35,395 nucleotides of DNA from DTU064 sp045588245 (GCA_045588245.1 JAZNDW010000034.1:1-35395); one strand, 5' to 3'. Positions 16,229 to 24,691 are shown, counted from the first letter of the stretch. The notes: generated by a model from the letters alone, not told the origin. Program-made: numbers and translations.

Positions 16229-16260
16229 AGAGCGTTGATGTTTCATCAACGCTCTTTTTT
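16229..16260. terminator. Bidirectional terminator between the repressor gene and the aro operon
   Basis: A 12-bp perfect stem, AGAGCGTTGATG (16229-16240) / CATCAACGCTCT (16244-16255), with a TTT loop. On the plus strand TTTTT follows. On the minus strand CTTTATTTAT follows, ending the aromatic operon after aroQ. Confidence 0.88.
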
Positions 16261-16280
16261 AATGAGTATTATACAAATGG

Positions 16281-16706
16281 CTAACGCGCAAAATGGATCA
16301 GTGCTTCGCGGTAGCCGTCAAAGCCCATGCCGCAGATCGTCTTTTCCGCGACGAGGGAAACGTACGAGAATTTTCTGAAATCTTCGCGCGAGTTGATGTC
16401 GGAAAGATGGACCTCGACCGTCGGGATCGCGACGGATTTGAGCGCGTCGAGAATGGCAACACTCGTGTGTGTGTAAGCGGCAGGATTGATAACGATGCCG
16501 TCGAACTTGCCGTATGCCGCCTGGATGGCATCGACGATGGCGCCCTCGTGATTGGACTGAAAAAATTCAACGTTGAGCCCGAGCTCATCCGCGCTTTCCT
16601 TTATAAATTCGAGCAACGCCGCATAATTGCGGCTGCCGTATATCGCAGGCTCGCGCAGTCCGAGCAGATTCAGATTCGGTCCGTTTATGACAAGAATGTT
16701 TTTCAT
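16281..16706 (-). CDS. aroQ: 3-dehydroquinate dehydratase, type II
   Basis: The 141-residue protein is a textbook type II enzyme. It opens VINGPNLNLLGLREPAIYG, where the Asn and Tyr are conserved (the Tyr, in IYG, is catalytic). QSNHEGAIVDAIQAA, INPAAYTHTSVAILDA (catalytic His) and EVHLSDINSREDFR follow. It converts 3-dehydroquinate to 3-dehydroshikimate, the third shikimate step, in the cytoplasm as a dodecamer. GAGGA lies about 8 nt before the ATG. It is the last gene of the aromatic operon, 17 bp after the aroE/aroK fusion gene, and is followed by the terminator at 16229-16260. The last family lysine/arginine region is complete, so nothing appears truncated. Confidence 0.97.
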   Translation of the reverse strand: MKNILVINGPNLNLLGLREPAIYGSRNYAALLEFIKESADELGLNVEFFQSNHEGAIVDAIQAAYGKFDGIVINPAAYTHTSVAILDALKSVAIPTVEVHLSDINSREDFRKFSYVSLVAEKTICGMGFDGYREALIHFAR

Positions 16707-16723
16707 GTTAAGTCCTCAAAAAT

Positions 16724-17959
16724 TCAAATATGTTGATCGAAAAGCTCGACGATACGTTCCGCCGTCAGCGAAATGACGCCGGTGCTTTCTGCGGCTGTGT
16801 CGGAAAAACGTTCGTATGCGTCGCGTCGGGCATTATATAAGCTTTCCAAAGATACAGCGCCCTGTGAGAGCGGACGGTTCTTCGTCGGCAAAAGGTGTAA
16901 GTCGCGGCGAAGCCATATTACGACGGCATTCTGACGCACGATATTATAGTTTTCCTCAACCGTTACGGCACCGCCGCCCGTCGCAATAACGAGCGAGGCC
17001 TGCTTGCAGATATCGTTAAGCGCCGCCGTCTCCGCGCGCCTGAAGGCGGCTTCGCCGTCGGAGCTGATGATCTCGGTGGGCGTGCGCTCCTCGCGTTCTG
17101 TGACGAGCTCGTCGCAATCGACAAAACGTCTGCCCGTCAGCCAGGCGACGGCGCGCCCTACGGAAGATTTGCCGCAGCCCGGCATACCGACAAGAACGAC
17201 ATTCAAAAGCTCACGGCGGATCTCTTTTACGATAACATCAATAACGGCGTTATCTATTTTTTTGCCGCAGAAATATTCGGACGCCTCTTTTGCCTGTGCA
17301 ACAAGCATATATAATCCGTTTTTGTTTTTAATTCCGAGACGCTCCGCGTCAAGCAGCAGCTTCGTTTTCGCGGGGTTATAAATGATGTCAATGACGGCTT
17401 CGACGCACGAAAAATCATCAAGCGTTATCGGCGAAGATAAATTGTTCGGGTACATACCGACTGGTGTCGTGTTGACGATCACGGCGGTGTCGCCGTGATG
17501 ACGGGAAATGTTTTCGTAGTTATTCTTACCCGTCCGCGAGATGATAACGGGTGTTCCGCCAAGATCGTTCACAACGGCGGTGACGGTTTTGGACGAGCCG
17601 CCGCTGCCGAGGACGAGTACCTTCTTGCCGCGCACGTCGCAAAGGCTTATGAGCGTCGCGTAGAATCCAAAATAGTCTGTGTTGTAGCCGTAAAGCTTGC
17701 CGTCACGCTTGACTACGGTGTTGACGGAACCGACACGGACGGCTTTTTCGTCGATGACGCCGCAATATTTCATCACGACCTCTTTATACGGGATCGTGAC
17801 GTTGATGGCGTCAAAGTCTGCGATGGCAAAAAACTCGTCGAGCGCATCGGGCTCACACTCTATGAGCGTGTATTCATAGTCACCGAGGTGACGATGTATT
17901 TGCGGCGAATAGCTGTGCCCGAGTACCCTGCCGAGCAAACCGCATTTCATTGTAGCCAT
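16724..17959 (-). CDS. aroE/aroK: Shikimate dehydrogenase-shikimate kinase fusion
   Basis: One 411-residue chain carries two enzymes. Residues 1-250 are AroE: GHSYSPQIH binds shikimate, K59 in NVTIPYKE and D95 in YGYNTDYFG are the catalytic pair, and GSGGSSKT (118-125) binds NADP. Residues 252-411 are AroK: Walker A GMPGCGKSSVGR (258-269), the DxD at 281-283, R308, the GGG at 328-330 and the lid (TKNRPLSQG). It reduces 3-dehydroshikimate to shikimate and phosphorylates it, two consecutive steps. The two genes are usually separate, so the fusion is notable. The start at 17959 lies 11 bp after pheA and has no strong ribosome site (an alternative ATG is three codons in); translation may rely on coupling to pheA. 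Confidence 0.95.
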   Translation of the reverse strand: MATMKCGLLGRVLGHSYSPQIHRHLGDYEYTLIECEPDALDEFFAIADFDAINVTIPYKEVVMKYCGVIDEKAVRVGSVNTVVKRDGKLYGYNTDYFGFYATLISLCDVRGKKVLVLGSGGSSKTVTAVVNDLGGTPVIISRTGKNNYENISRHHGDTAVIVNTTPVGMYPNNLSSPITLDDFSCVEAVIDIIYNPAKTKLLLDAERLGIKNKNGLYMLVAQAKEASEYFCGKKIDNAVIDVIVKEIRRELLNVVLVGMPGCGKSSVGRAVAWLTGRRFVDCDELVTEREERTPTEIISSDGEAAFRRAETAALNDICKQASLVIATGGGAVTVEENYNIVRQNAVVIWLRRDLHLLPTKNRPLSQGAVSLESLYNARRDAYERFSDTAAESTGVISLTAERIVELFDQHI

Positions 17960-17970
17960 ATCGGTTTTTA

Positions 17971-19113
17971 TTACAATACTTCGGAGTAGCTTCCGAGGTA
18001 TCTGAATTCGGGAGCTTCGCGTTCAAGGTCGCAGAGAAGCTCCTTGAGTGCGGGAGAGTAGATGGATTCATCAATGTCGAAATAGAACATGAACTCGAAG
18101 TTGCGGTCGGGAATTGGACGGCTTTCAAGCTTATTCAAGTTGATGCCGAGAACGTAAAGACGCGAAAGAACCTTATAAAGTGAGCCCGACTTGTGCGGAA
18201 GCACCATCATAATGCTCGTTTTGTCGGCACCGGGATATATCTCAAGCTTCTTGGAAATGCAGATGAAGCGAGTGTAATTGTCCTTTTCGTTGCTGATCCT
18301 GTCGCGCAGGATCTTGAGTCCGTAAAGCTCGGCACATTCCTTTGCGGAAATGGCGGCAACGTCGTTTCTGCCCGATTCGGCTACCCTGCGCGCCGCAACT
18401 GCCGTGTTTTCGCAGGGGATGACCTTGACGCCCGAGAGGGAAGAGAGAAATTCGCTGCACTGAGAGATAGCCTGCTCATGGGAGTAGATTTCTTTGACCG
18501 TGGAAAGATCCGCGCCGCGATTGGAAAGAAGCACGTGTGAGATCTGAACGCGAGTTGTTCGAACGATGGAAAAATTATGCTTGACCATCAGGTCGTAGAT
18601 CTGGTTTACCGATCCTGCCGTTGAATTTTCGAGTGGAAGCACACCGAAACGGCAGAGTCCCTTGTCAACGGCGGAGAAAACGCCCTCAAACGTTGAAAGG
18701 AACATGATTGACGGACGCTTGAACATTTTTTCAGCCGCAGACTGAGAATACGCGCCCGACGTGCCCTGGCAGGCAACGGTCGCTTTTTCGGGGAAGAGCA
18801 TATCGGTGTTTTTAACGGCAGAGTCCATCATTTCGGTGAGCTTTGAGGGCTCGGAAACGATTTTCGTCTGACAAGAACGGGAAATATCCAAAATGAGCGA
18901 GTAAAGAGAATGGATGTTGTTTTCGTATTCTTCACCTGCAAGCTCTGCGATCTTTGATAAGAGCGCCTGCTCGCGTATCGGATCGCGCACGGGAAGATTA
19001 TTCTCTTTTTTATATTCGCCTATCTTTTTTACGGTTTCCATTCTTTCAACGTACAGCTTAACGATGCCCTCGTCAAGCTCGTTGATCTTTTGTCTTAACG
19101 ATTCCATATCCAT
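17971..19113 (-). CDS. pheA: Bifunctional chorismate mutase-prephenate dehydratase (P-protein)
   Basis: The 380-residue protein has three parts. An AroQ-type chorismate mutase lies at 1-88 (LRQKINELDEGIVKLYVERM). Prephenate dehydratase occupies about 110-290 (GTSGAYSQSAAEKMF, LPLENSTAGSVNQIYDL, and the catalytic TRF at 281-283). A C-terminal ACT domain covers about 297-372 (GSLYKVLSRL and LESRP at 329-333, the Phe-binding signatures). It converts chorismate to phenylpyruvate and is expected to be feedback-inhibited by phenylalanine. The ATG at 19113 has AGGAG about 10 nt upstream; a second ATG two codons later is less well spaced. It is the only chorismate mutase visible, so it must also feed the TyrA branch unless another lies elsewhere. 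It sits between aroC and aroE/aroK. Confidence 0.96.
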   Translation of the reverse strand: MDMESLRQKINELDEGIVKLYVERMETVKKIGEYKKENNLPVRDPIREQALLSKIAELAGEEYENNIHSLYSLILDISRSCQTKIVSEPSKLTEMMDSAVKNTDMLFPEKATVACQGTSGAYSQSAAEKMFKRPSIMFLSTFEGVFSAVDKGLCRFGVLPLENSTAGSVNQIYDLMVKHNFSIVRTTRVQISHVLLSNRGADLSTVKEIYSHEQAISQCSEFLSSLSGVKVIPCENTAVAARRVAESGRNDVAAISAKECAELYGLKILRDRISNEKDNYTRFICISKKLEIYPGADKTSIMMVLPHKSGSLYKVLSRLYVLGINLNKLESRPIPDRNFEFMFYFDIDESIYSPALKELLCDLEREAPEFRYLGSYSEVL

Positions 19114-19163
19114 GACGTATAAACTCCTGTTTTATCTTTTTATGTTTGATGTGTTTTTCTGTG

Positions 19164-20240
19164 TTAAAGCATCTCGTCCAAAAGCGCGATCATCAAGCAC
19201 GACTCAATGACGGGAAGTGCTCGAGGCACGATGCAGGCATCGTGCCTGCCGCCGATCTCGATTTCGGTATTTGTGTGCGTTTGAAGGTTCACGGTATTCT
19301 GTTTTTTGCCGATAGATGGTGTCGGCTTTATGGCAACTCGGAATATCATCGGCATACCGCTTGTGATACCGCCGAGCAAGCCGCCGTGATTGTTGGTGCG
19401 TGTTTTAACGGTTCCGTCGACAGCGTAGTAAAACTCGTCGTTGTTTTCGCTGCCGTAAAGCTCTGCGGCGGCAAATCCGGCGCCAAGCTCAAAGCCCTTA
19501 ACGGCAGGGACGGAGAAAACGAGGTGTGAAAGCTTCGCTTCGACTCCGTCGAAAAGTTCGCCGCCAAGTCCGCACGGCACACCGACGGCGGCACATTCGA
19601 TAATGCCGCCAAGCGAGTCGAGTGACTCACGGGCAGCGGCGATCTTTTCAAGCATCGCCGCACCGTTTTCGTCGTCAACGACGCCGAAAGGCTTCGATTT
19701 TATCTCCGACAAAAGCTCCGCGGATACGTTCACGGGATCAAACGGCTCGTCGCGCATCCCGCCGACGGCGAGGATGTGCGAGCCTACCGTGATACCGCGC
19801 TCGGAGAGATACGATTCCGCGATCGCACCTGCGATGCAGAGCGGCGCCGTCATTCTGCCCGAAAAAGCACCGCCGCCGCGGTAGTCTTCGTGCCCGTCGT
19901 ATTTGATGCGCGCAGTGTAGTCGGCGTGTCCTGGACGCGGAGTGTTATATAGTGCTGCATAATCGCGGCTGCGCTGATCTTTATTGTAAATTACGGCGCA
20001 TATAGCGGCGCCTGTCGTGATCCCATCGACGATACCGCTCAAAAAAACAGGTGCGTCCGCTTCGGCTCTTGCCGTGGAGAACGCCGATCTTGACGGCGCG
20101 CGGCGGCGCATAAAGGCGCCGATCTTCTCTTCGTCGATGGCGATACCTGCGGGAAGCCCGTCAATACTGACGCCGATAGCCTCCGAATGGGACTGTCCGA
20201 AGATCGAGATCGTTATGTTTTTGCCGATGTAAGTTGACAT
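19164..20240 (-). CDS. aroC: Chorismate synthase
   Basis: A 358-residue protein of usual length. It opens ISIFGQSHSEAIGVSIDGLPAG, the first AroC signature, here with FGQSH where FGESH is more common. RRRAPSRSAFSTARAE and NTPRPGHADYTARIKY follow, as does the flavin-site motif DYRGGGAFSGRMTAP. It eliminates phosphate from EPSP to give chorismate, using reduced FMN, the seventh and last shikimate step. AAAGGA lies about 7 nt before the ATG. It follows aroA by 19 bp and precedes pheA by 50 bp on the minus strand. Length alone does not tell whether it is mono- or bifunctional (with its own flavin reductase). Confidence 0.97.
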   Translation of the reverse strand: MSTYIGKNITISIFGQSHSEAIGVSIDGLPAGIAIDEEKIGAFMRRRAPSRSAFSTARAEADAPVFLSGIVDGITTGAAICAVIYNKDQRSRDYAALYNTPRPGHADYTARIKYDGHEDYRGGGAFSGRMTAPLCIAGAIAESYLSERGITVGSHILAVGGMRDEPFDPVNVSAELLSEIKSKPFGVVDDENGAAMLEKIAAARESLDSLGGIIECAAVGVPCGLGGELFDGVEAKLSHLVFSVPAVKGFELGAGFAAAELYGSENNDEFYYAVDGTVKTRTNNHGGLLGGITSGMPMIFRVAIKPTPSIGKKQNTVNLQTHTNTEIEIGGRHDACIVPRALPVIESCLMIALLDEML

Positions 20241-20259
20241 ATCAGGTTCCTTTCGGAAT

Positions 20260-21525
20260 TTATTCTTCCGTTACGGTATATTTGCCGCCGAGTGCGGCAA
20301 AATCGCGGAAAAAGTCGGGGTATGATTTGCTGACGGCTTCGGCGCCGTCAATGGTGATGTCGCCGCTCGCCACAAGAGAGGCGACAGCGGCGGTCATAAC
20401 GATGCGGTGATCGTTGTGAGAAGAAACCATACCACCCGAAAGAGAGGGGACGCCGCGGATGATGAGTCCGTCGTCGGTCTCTTTTACGTCAGCACCGAGT
20501 GCGGTGAGAAGCTCGGTGACGGAGTGCAGGCGATCGCTCTCCTTGAAACGCAAGCGTTCAGCACCGAATACGGTCGTGACACCGTCTGCGACGGCGGCAA
20601 CGAGTGATAGGATTGGCACAAGGTCGGGAATATCAGTCGCGTCGATTTTGACGGCTGCGAGCTTATTTTGCTTAACGGTGACGGTGTCGCCGTCACGCGT
20701 GCAGCACGCTCCAAACTCAGCGAGCACGTCGATGATGCGGCTGTCGCCCTGCGCTGTGGGAGTTCTGAGGGCAGATACGCCGACGGAGGCGTCACCGATC
20801 GCGCCTGCGGCGAGGAAAAACGCCGCATTTGAATAGTCGGCTTCGCATTTTATTACATCGGGAGAGGTATAGACCTGACCGCCGGGAATGAGGTAGCCGT
20901 CTGACTCCTCAATTATTCTGATGCCAAATGAACGAAGGCACAAAACCGTGATGTCAACGTACGGTTTAGACTGAAGCCTGCCGTCGATGATGATATGGCT
21001 GTCGCCGTCAAAGCTCGGCAAAGCCATAAGCAGTCCCGATATGAACTGACTTGAAACGTTACCCGGAAGGCGGTATTCGCCCGAGCGGAGCTCGCCGCCT
21101 ACCGTCATGGGGAAGCGTCCTTTTTCGGAGATCACGGCGCCGTGCGCGAGAAGCTCCTCATATAAAGGGGAGATCGGGCGCGACGCAAGATAGTCCGAAC
21201 CGACGATTGTGACTGTACGTCCTGCCGCGCGTGCGGCAATTATGGGAAGAATGAAGCGGAAAGTCGATCCGCTTTCGTTTACGTTGATTTCGGATGCGGG
21301 GGAAGTGTTGTATACGCGTAGCTGACCGTCATTGACCTCGACGATCTTGCCAAGCGCCGATACGGCGCTTATCGTCGCGTAAATGTCCTTCGACATTGTG
21401 ACGGAGGTGATAGTCGTTATACCGTCCGAAAGGGCGGCACAAAGAAGAAGCCTGTGCAGGCACGATTTCGACGCGATTCCCGGAATGATACCGTGAAGAC
21501 GCGAAGGGTGAACTGTAACTTTCAC
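20260..21525 (-). CDS. aroA: EPSP synthase (3-phosphoshikimate 1-carboxyvinyltransferase)
   Basis: A 421-residue two-domain transferase. It begins with the substrate-binding KVTVHPSRLHGIIPGIASKS; the LHG-x-x-P-G-IASKS arrangement stands where SKS follows a phosphoshikimate-binding Lys. The middle block NESGSTFRFILPI replaces the usual (N)CGTSGTTMRFL-type motif with a GSTFR version. LPGNVSSQFISGLLMALP, ADYSNAAFFLAAG, RLRFKESDRLHSV and SHNDHRIVMTAAV follow. It condenses shikimate-3-phosphate with PEP. It starts at GTG with AGGAGG 8 nt upstream and overlaps the aroB stop by 4 bp (GTGA). The GST version of the PEP-site loop resembles the divergent class II-like enzymes, but class cannot be fixed by eye. 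Confidence 0.95.
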   Translation of the reverse strand: MKVTVHPSRLHGIIPGIASKSCLHRLLLCAALSDGITTITSVTMSKDIYATISAVSALGKIVEVNDGQLRVYNTSPASEINVNESGSTFRFILPIIAARAAGRTVTIVGSDYLASRPISPLYEELLAHGAVISEKGRFPMTVGGELRSGEYRLPGNVSSQFISGLLMALPSFDGDSHIIIDGRLQSKPYVDITVLCLRSFGIRIIEESDGYLIPGGQVYTSPDVIKCEADYSNAAFFLAAGAIGDASVGVSALRTPTAQGDSRIIDVLAEFGACCTRDGDTVTVKQNKLAAVKIDATDIPDLVPILSLVAAVADGVTTVFGAERLRFKESDRLHSVTELLTALGADVKETDDGLIIRGVPSLSGGMVSSHNDHRIVMTAAVASLVASGDITIDGAEAVSKSYPDFFRDFAALGGKYTVTEE

Positions 21526-22568
21526 TTGCGTGCCTCCTTCAAGAGTGCATGAAGCTCGTCAAAGCCAAGTTTTTTGGCAACAGCACAGCAAAGCTTTGTC
21601 GGGACGATGACGTTGATGCGGTCGCCGCTCTTTTTCTTATCGCGTCGGATCGCGGTTATGAGCGACGCGGTGTCCTCTTTCGTTTCCGTCGGCAGATCGT
21701 TGGCGCGCAGGCAGTCAGTCAGTCTGTCGTAAACGCCGACCTCGCAAATGCCCGCACGCTCTGCGGCGAGCGTGATGATGCTCATGCCGACGGCAACTCC
21801 GCAGCCGTGGCTGACGGTGTAGCCGCTGAGACTTTCAACAGCGTGACCGAGCGTGTGTCCGAAATTGAGCAGTGCGCGGTCGCCGCGATCGAACTCGTCG
21901 CGTGAGACGATCTCGTTTTTATCGTTTACACAGCGGTAAACGATCTTTTCAATGTTATTTTTTATTCCGTTTTCGATGATCGGCAAAAGCTCGCCGTCAC
22001 CGATGAAGGCGTATTTGATGACCTCGGCACATCCGTCGGCGAACACATCGTCGCGGAGCGTTTTGAGGTAATCGGTATCGCAAATGACAAGACGAGGCTG
22101 ATAGAAACTGCCGACGATGTTTTTTGCGCCGCCGAAGTCAAAACCCGTTTTTCCGCCGACTGAGGAGTCGACCTGCGCCAAGAGCGTTGTCGGGACATTG
22201 ATGAAATCGATCCCGCGCATATAAACGGAGGCTGAGAAAGCGGCGAGATCGCCAACGACGCCGCCGCCGAGAGCGATCACGGCGTCATCGCGGTCGAAGG
22301 CGTGCGATTGCAGATACGAAAGTATCGTGATGACTGAATCTATCGTTTTGTGATCTTCTCCGTGAGGAAGCACGAGCGTGTGTATGTCATATTTGGGAAG
22401 ACGTGCGGCGAGCGCATCCGCGTGAAGCGGCGCAACGTTATCGTCTGTGACGATGAGCAGACGCGACGCCGACGTTACAGAGTGCAGCTCGTCGGATAAC
22501 GTGCTGACAGCACCGCTGCCTACAACGACAGTATATTCACGTGATGTTTTTATCCTGATCCTTTTCAC
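21522..22568 (-). CDS. aroB: 3-dehydroquinate synthase
   Basis: The 348-residue protein shows the AroB motifs: VLPHGEDHKTI, ALGGGVVGDLAAFSASVYMRGI (NAD site), NVPTTLLAQVDSSVGGKTGFDF and NFGHTLGHAVE, whose histidines with the upstream E bind zinc. It cyclises DAHP to 3-dehydroquinate, the second step. The start is a GTG at 22568 that lies 32 bp inside the 3' end of tyrA; AAAGGA is about 13 nt upstream. No later in-frame start would keep the N-terminal strand, so this overlap seems real and implies translational coupling. Its stop overlaps the aroA start. Length is normal (about 350-360). Confidence 0.96.
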   Translation of the reverse strand: MKRIRIKTSREYTVVVGSGAVSTLSDELHSVTSASRLLIVTDDNVAPLHADALAARLPKYDIHTLVLPHGEDHKTIDSVITILSYLQSHAFDRDDAVIALGGGVVGDLAAFSASVYMRGIDFINVPTTLLAQVDSSVGGKTGFDFGGAKNIVGSFYQPRLVICDTDYLKTLRDDVFADGCAEVIKYAFIGDGELLPIIENGIKNNIEKIVYRCVNDKNEIVSRDEFDRGDRALLNFGHTLGHAVESLSGYTVSHGCGVAVGMSIITLAAERAGICEVGVYDRLTDCLRANDLPTETKEDTASLITAIRRDKKKSGDRINVIVPTKLCCAVAKKLGFDELHALLKEARK

Positions 22569-23403
22569 TGCCGTATAACGTCCTTTCTTTAATGATCCTG
22601 CCCTCGCGCAGAAGTGACTTTAACTCTGTTTCGTCCGACCTGTCGAGTGCGGCACGGTATTTTTGAAGATTTTTTATGATAATGTCGAGCTCGTTGAGCA
22701 GATTATCCCTGTTATCAAGGAAAAGATCCGTCCACATATCCTCGTTAAGACGCGCAACGCGCGTCAGATCTCGGTAACTGCCTGCGGAAAAATTCTTGTG
22801 TGACAGTGCCGCGGGACTCTTGACGTACGCGTTTGAAACGACGTGCGCGAGCTGTGAGGTGAATGCGATCAGCTCGTCGTGAGTGTCCGCGTCCGTGATA
22901 TTGAGCTTGGCAAAGCCGCAGTCGAGCATGAGCGATTTTATGCGGTCGAGCACGTGCAGGTCCTCGTCGCGCTTCGGTGTGACGACCATCGTGGCGTTAT
23001 TGAACAGCGTGTCGCGTGAGTGCTTGAATCCCGAAAACTGCGTTCCCGCCATCGGGTGACCGCCAACGAAGATGAAGCCGTGCTCATTTGCAAGGCGGAA
23101 GCCCGCATCGCAAATACTGCGCTTCGTTCCCGCCGTGTCTATAACGACGGTATTTTTGCTGATTTTATCTGCGTTGCCGCGCAAATATTTAACCGTTGCT
23201 TCGGGATAAAGTGAGATGATGAGAAATTCACATTCACCGATGTTGTCCGACGACAGTTCATATCGGACAGCACCCGTCATCATGGCATAGTGAAGCGTCG
23301 TTTTGTCTATGTCGTAAGCATAAACGGTATATTTTTCGTTTTTTGACAGGACCTTTGCAAAGGATCCGCCGATAAGTCCGAGCCCGACGATTCCTACGTT
23401 CAT
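22537..23403 (-). CDS. tyrA: Prephenate dehydrogenase
   Basis: A 288-residue monofunctional TyrA. The Rossmann motif GLGLIGGSFA is at 7-16. The family signature VGGHPMAGTQFSGF contains the His that orients prephenate. The helical dimer domain follows from about residue 175 (THDELIAFTSQLAHVVSNA), where the QLPH-like QLAH replaces the more usual SHLPH. It oxidises and decarboxylates prephenate to 4-hydroxyphenylpyruvate, the tyrosine branch. There is no ACT domain, so tyrosine feedback, if present, would be on the core. GAGAGG precedes the ATG. It is second in the operon, 28 bp after aroF; its end overlaps aroB. Confidence 0.95.
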   Translation of the reverse strand: MNVGIVGLGLIGGSFAKVLSKNEKYTVYAYDIDKTTLHYAMMTGAVRYELSSDNIGECEFLIISLYPEATVKYLRGNADKISKNTVVIDTAGTKRSICDAGFRLANEHGFIFVGGHPMAGTQFSGFKHSRDTLFNNATMVVTPKRDEDLHVLDRIKSLMLDCGFAKLNITDADTHDELIAFTSQLAHVVSNAYVKSPAALSHKNFSAGSYRDLTRVARLNEDMWTDLFLDNRDNLLNELDIIIKNLQKYRAALDRSDETELKSLLREGRIIKERTLYGSEKDQDKNIT

Positions 23404-23431
23404 CTCTCTAACCTCTCTTGTAGCGTTATTC

Positions 23432-24436
23432 TTAGTCGTGTACGACCTTCAGTATCTCGTTAACGCGGCGTGCAACGTCGTCAAACTGTTCGGGAGTGAG
23501 CGACTGCGCACCGTCGCAGAGCGCGTGCGGAGGATCGTTGTGGACCTCGATCATAAGCCCGTCGGCGCCTGCCGCAGCCGCCGCCATAGCCATCGGTTTT
23601 ACGAGTCTTGAAACGCCGCAGGCGTGGGACGGGTCAACGATGACGGGCAGGTGAGTGAGCTCCTTGAGCAGCGGCACAGACGAAAGATCGAGCGTGTTGC
23701 GCGTGTAGGTCTCGTACGTACGGATACCGCGCTGGCAGAGGATTATGCTTTCGTTGCCGCCTGCCATGATGTATTCGGCGCTCATTAAAAGCTCCTTGAG
23801 CGTGCTGGCGATGCCGTTTTTGAGCAGGATCGTTTTGTTCGTTTTTCCGAGCTCCTTCAAAAGCTCAAAGTTCTGCATATTGCGTGCGCCGACCTGAATA
23901 ACGTCAACCTCTTCAAAAAGCGGAAGATATTTTGCGTCCATGATCTCTGTGACGATAGGCATACCCGTCACTTTTTTTGCTTCGAGCAGAAGCTCGATGC
24001 CCTCGGCGCGGAGTCCCTGGAAATCGTAAGGTGACGTGCGGGGCTTGAAAGCACCGCCGCGGAGCATGTGTGCGCCGCTCGCTTTCACCTTTGTTGCAAC
24101 CTCAAGGATCTGCTTCTCGCTTTCAACGGAGCAGGGACCTGCGATAATGGCGAAGTTGCCGCCGCCGATCTTGATGCCGTTAACGTCAACGACCGTATCG
24201 TCGGGATGAAATTTGCGGTTTACGCTCTTGAACGGCTCACTGACTCGCTTTACGCTTTCAACGATAGAGAGGGATGCGATAAGATCTCCGTCAACTTTAG
24301 ATGTGTCGCCGACAAGACCGAGCACGGTCTGGTGCTTACCCTCAGAAATGTGAACGTCAACGTTCTGCTCTTTTATCCATTCGATAAGGTTCTGTATCTG
24401 GAGTTCATCTCCGTTTTGCTTAAGTACAACGATCAT
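23432..24436 (-). CDS. aroF: DAHP synthase (type I beta, with N-terminal ferredoxin-like regulatory domain)
   Basis: A 334-residue enzyme. Residues 1-70 form the ferredoxin/ACT-like domain seen in the Thermotoga-type DAHP synthases. The barrel follows, with FAIIAGPCSVESEKQI, MLRGGAFKPRTSPYDFQG, IQVGARNMQNF, LLKNGIASTLKE, LCQRGIRTYE and VDPSHACG. The Cys in GPCS, His in PSHACG and acidic residues near the C terminus bind the metal. It joins PEP and erythrose 4-phosphate, the committed first step, and the N-terminal domain is where Tyr or Phe inhibits homologues. AAAGGA lies about 12 nt before the ATG. It is the first gene of the operon, right after the attenuator, so flux and transcription may both be controlled by the same end products. 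Confidence 0.97.
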   Translation of the reverse strand: MIVVLKQNGDELQIQNLIEWIKEQNVDVHISEGKHQTVLGLVGDTSKVDGDLIASLSIVESVKRVSEPFKSVNRKFHPDDTVVDVNGIKIGGGNFAIIAGPCSVESEKQILEVATKVKASGAHMLRGGAFKPRTSPYDFQGLRAEGIELLLEAKKVTGMPIVTEIMDAKYLPLFEEVDVIQVGARNMQNFELLKELGKTNKTILLKNGIASTLKELLMSAEYIMAGGNESIILCQRGIRTYETYTRNTLDLSSVPLLKELTHLPVIVDPSHACGVSRLVKPMAMAAAAAGADGLMIEVHNDPPHALCDGAQSLTPEQFDDVARRVNEILKVVHD

Positions 24437-24464
24437 AATTAAGAGAATCCTTTCCGATTTGTTG

Positions 24465-24506
24465 CAAAATAAAAACGGATTTTGCCGTAAATTCCATGCA
24501 AAATCC
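24465..24506 (-). terminator. Attenuator terminator in the aro operon leader
   Basis: On the minus strand a perfect 10-bp stem, CGGATTTTGC (24506-24497) / GCAAAATCCG (24484-24475), has a 12-base loop and is followed by TTTTTATTTT (24474-24465). It stands between the leader peptide and aroF, about 30 nt before the aroF start, so it would end transcription unless the upstream antiterminator forms. Confidence 0.9.
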
Positions 24507-24605
24507 GATGTTAGCGGTATCGTTAAATATTTTAACAGAAAATATTTTTATGCAACAGAATTTACTCTTACGTTTTCTTCGGTGTTAAAGAAAAAGTAAA
24601 AGTAA
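24486..24605 (-). promoter_or_regulatory. Competing attenuator stems (segments 1:2 and 2:3) of the aro leader
   Basis: Segment 2 (24557-24570) can pair two ways. With segment 1 it makes GTAAGAGTAAA (24570-24560) with TTTACTTTTAC (24605-24595, inside the Tyr/Phe codons), 11 bp with one G-U. With segment 3 it makes GTAAATTC (24564-24557) with GAATTTAC (24493-24486), 8 bp, lengthened by TGCA (24553-24550) with TGCA (24499-24496). The 2:3 stem takes the loop and part of the left arm of the terminator, so the two exclude each other. An AT-rich hairpin (24524-24532 / 24538-24546) fills the space between. A ribosome stalled on the Tyr/Phe codons would free segment 2 and permit read-through. Confidence 0.75.
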
Positions 24606-24642
24606 AAATAGAAGTATGCGTATACGGATGCATTGGTCATCA
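24547..24642 (-). CDS. Tyr/Phe-rich leader peptide of the aro operon
   Basis: A 31-codon frame whose residues 8-19 read YAYFYFYFYFFF: five Tyr and six Phe codons among twelve. The stop codon lies just before the antiterminator's internal hairpin. The peptide itself probably has no function; its translation senses charged tRNA-Tyr and tRNA-Phe. Two adjacent ATGs (24642, 24639) can start it. The ribosome site is weak (AAAGAAG about 12 nt upstream). It lies 40-50 nt after the predicted transcript start. E. coli pheA has a comparable leader peptide rich in Phe only; the mixed Tyr/Phe run matches an operon serving both products. Confidence 0.85.
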
Positions 24643-24691
24643 TAACTTTATAACTTCTTTTACATAAAAATCAAATTTTTTATTGCATAAA

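Noticed and set aside
24437..24691. T-box or tryptophan-type protein-binding leader before aroF
   Set aside because: No conserved T-box sequence (of the GGGTGGNACCGCG type) or run of spaced GAG/UAG triplets is present; the Tyr/Phe leader peptide with competing stems explains the region.
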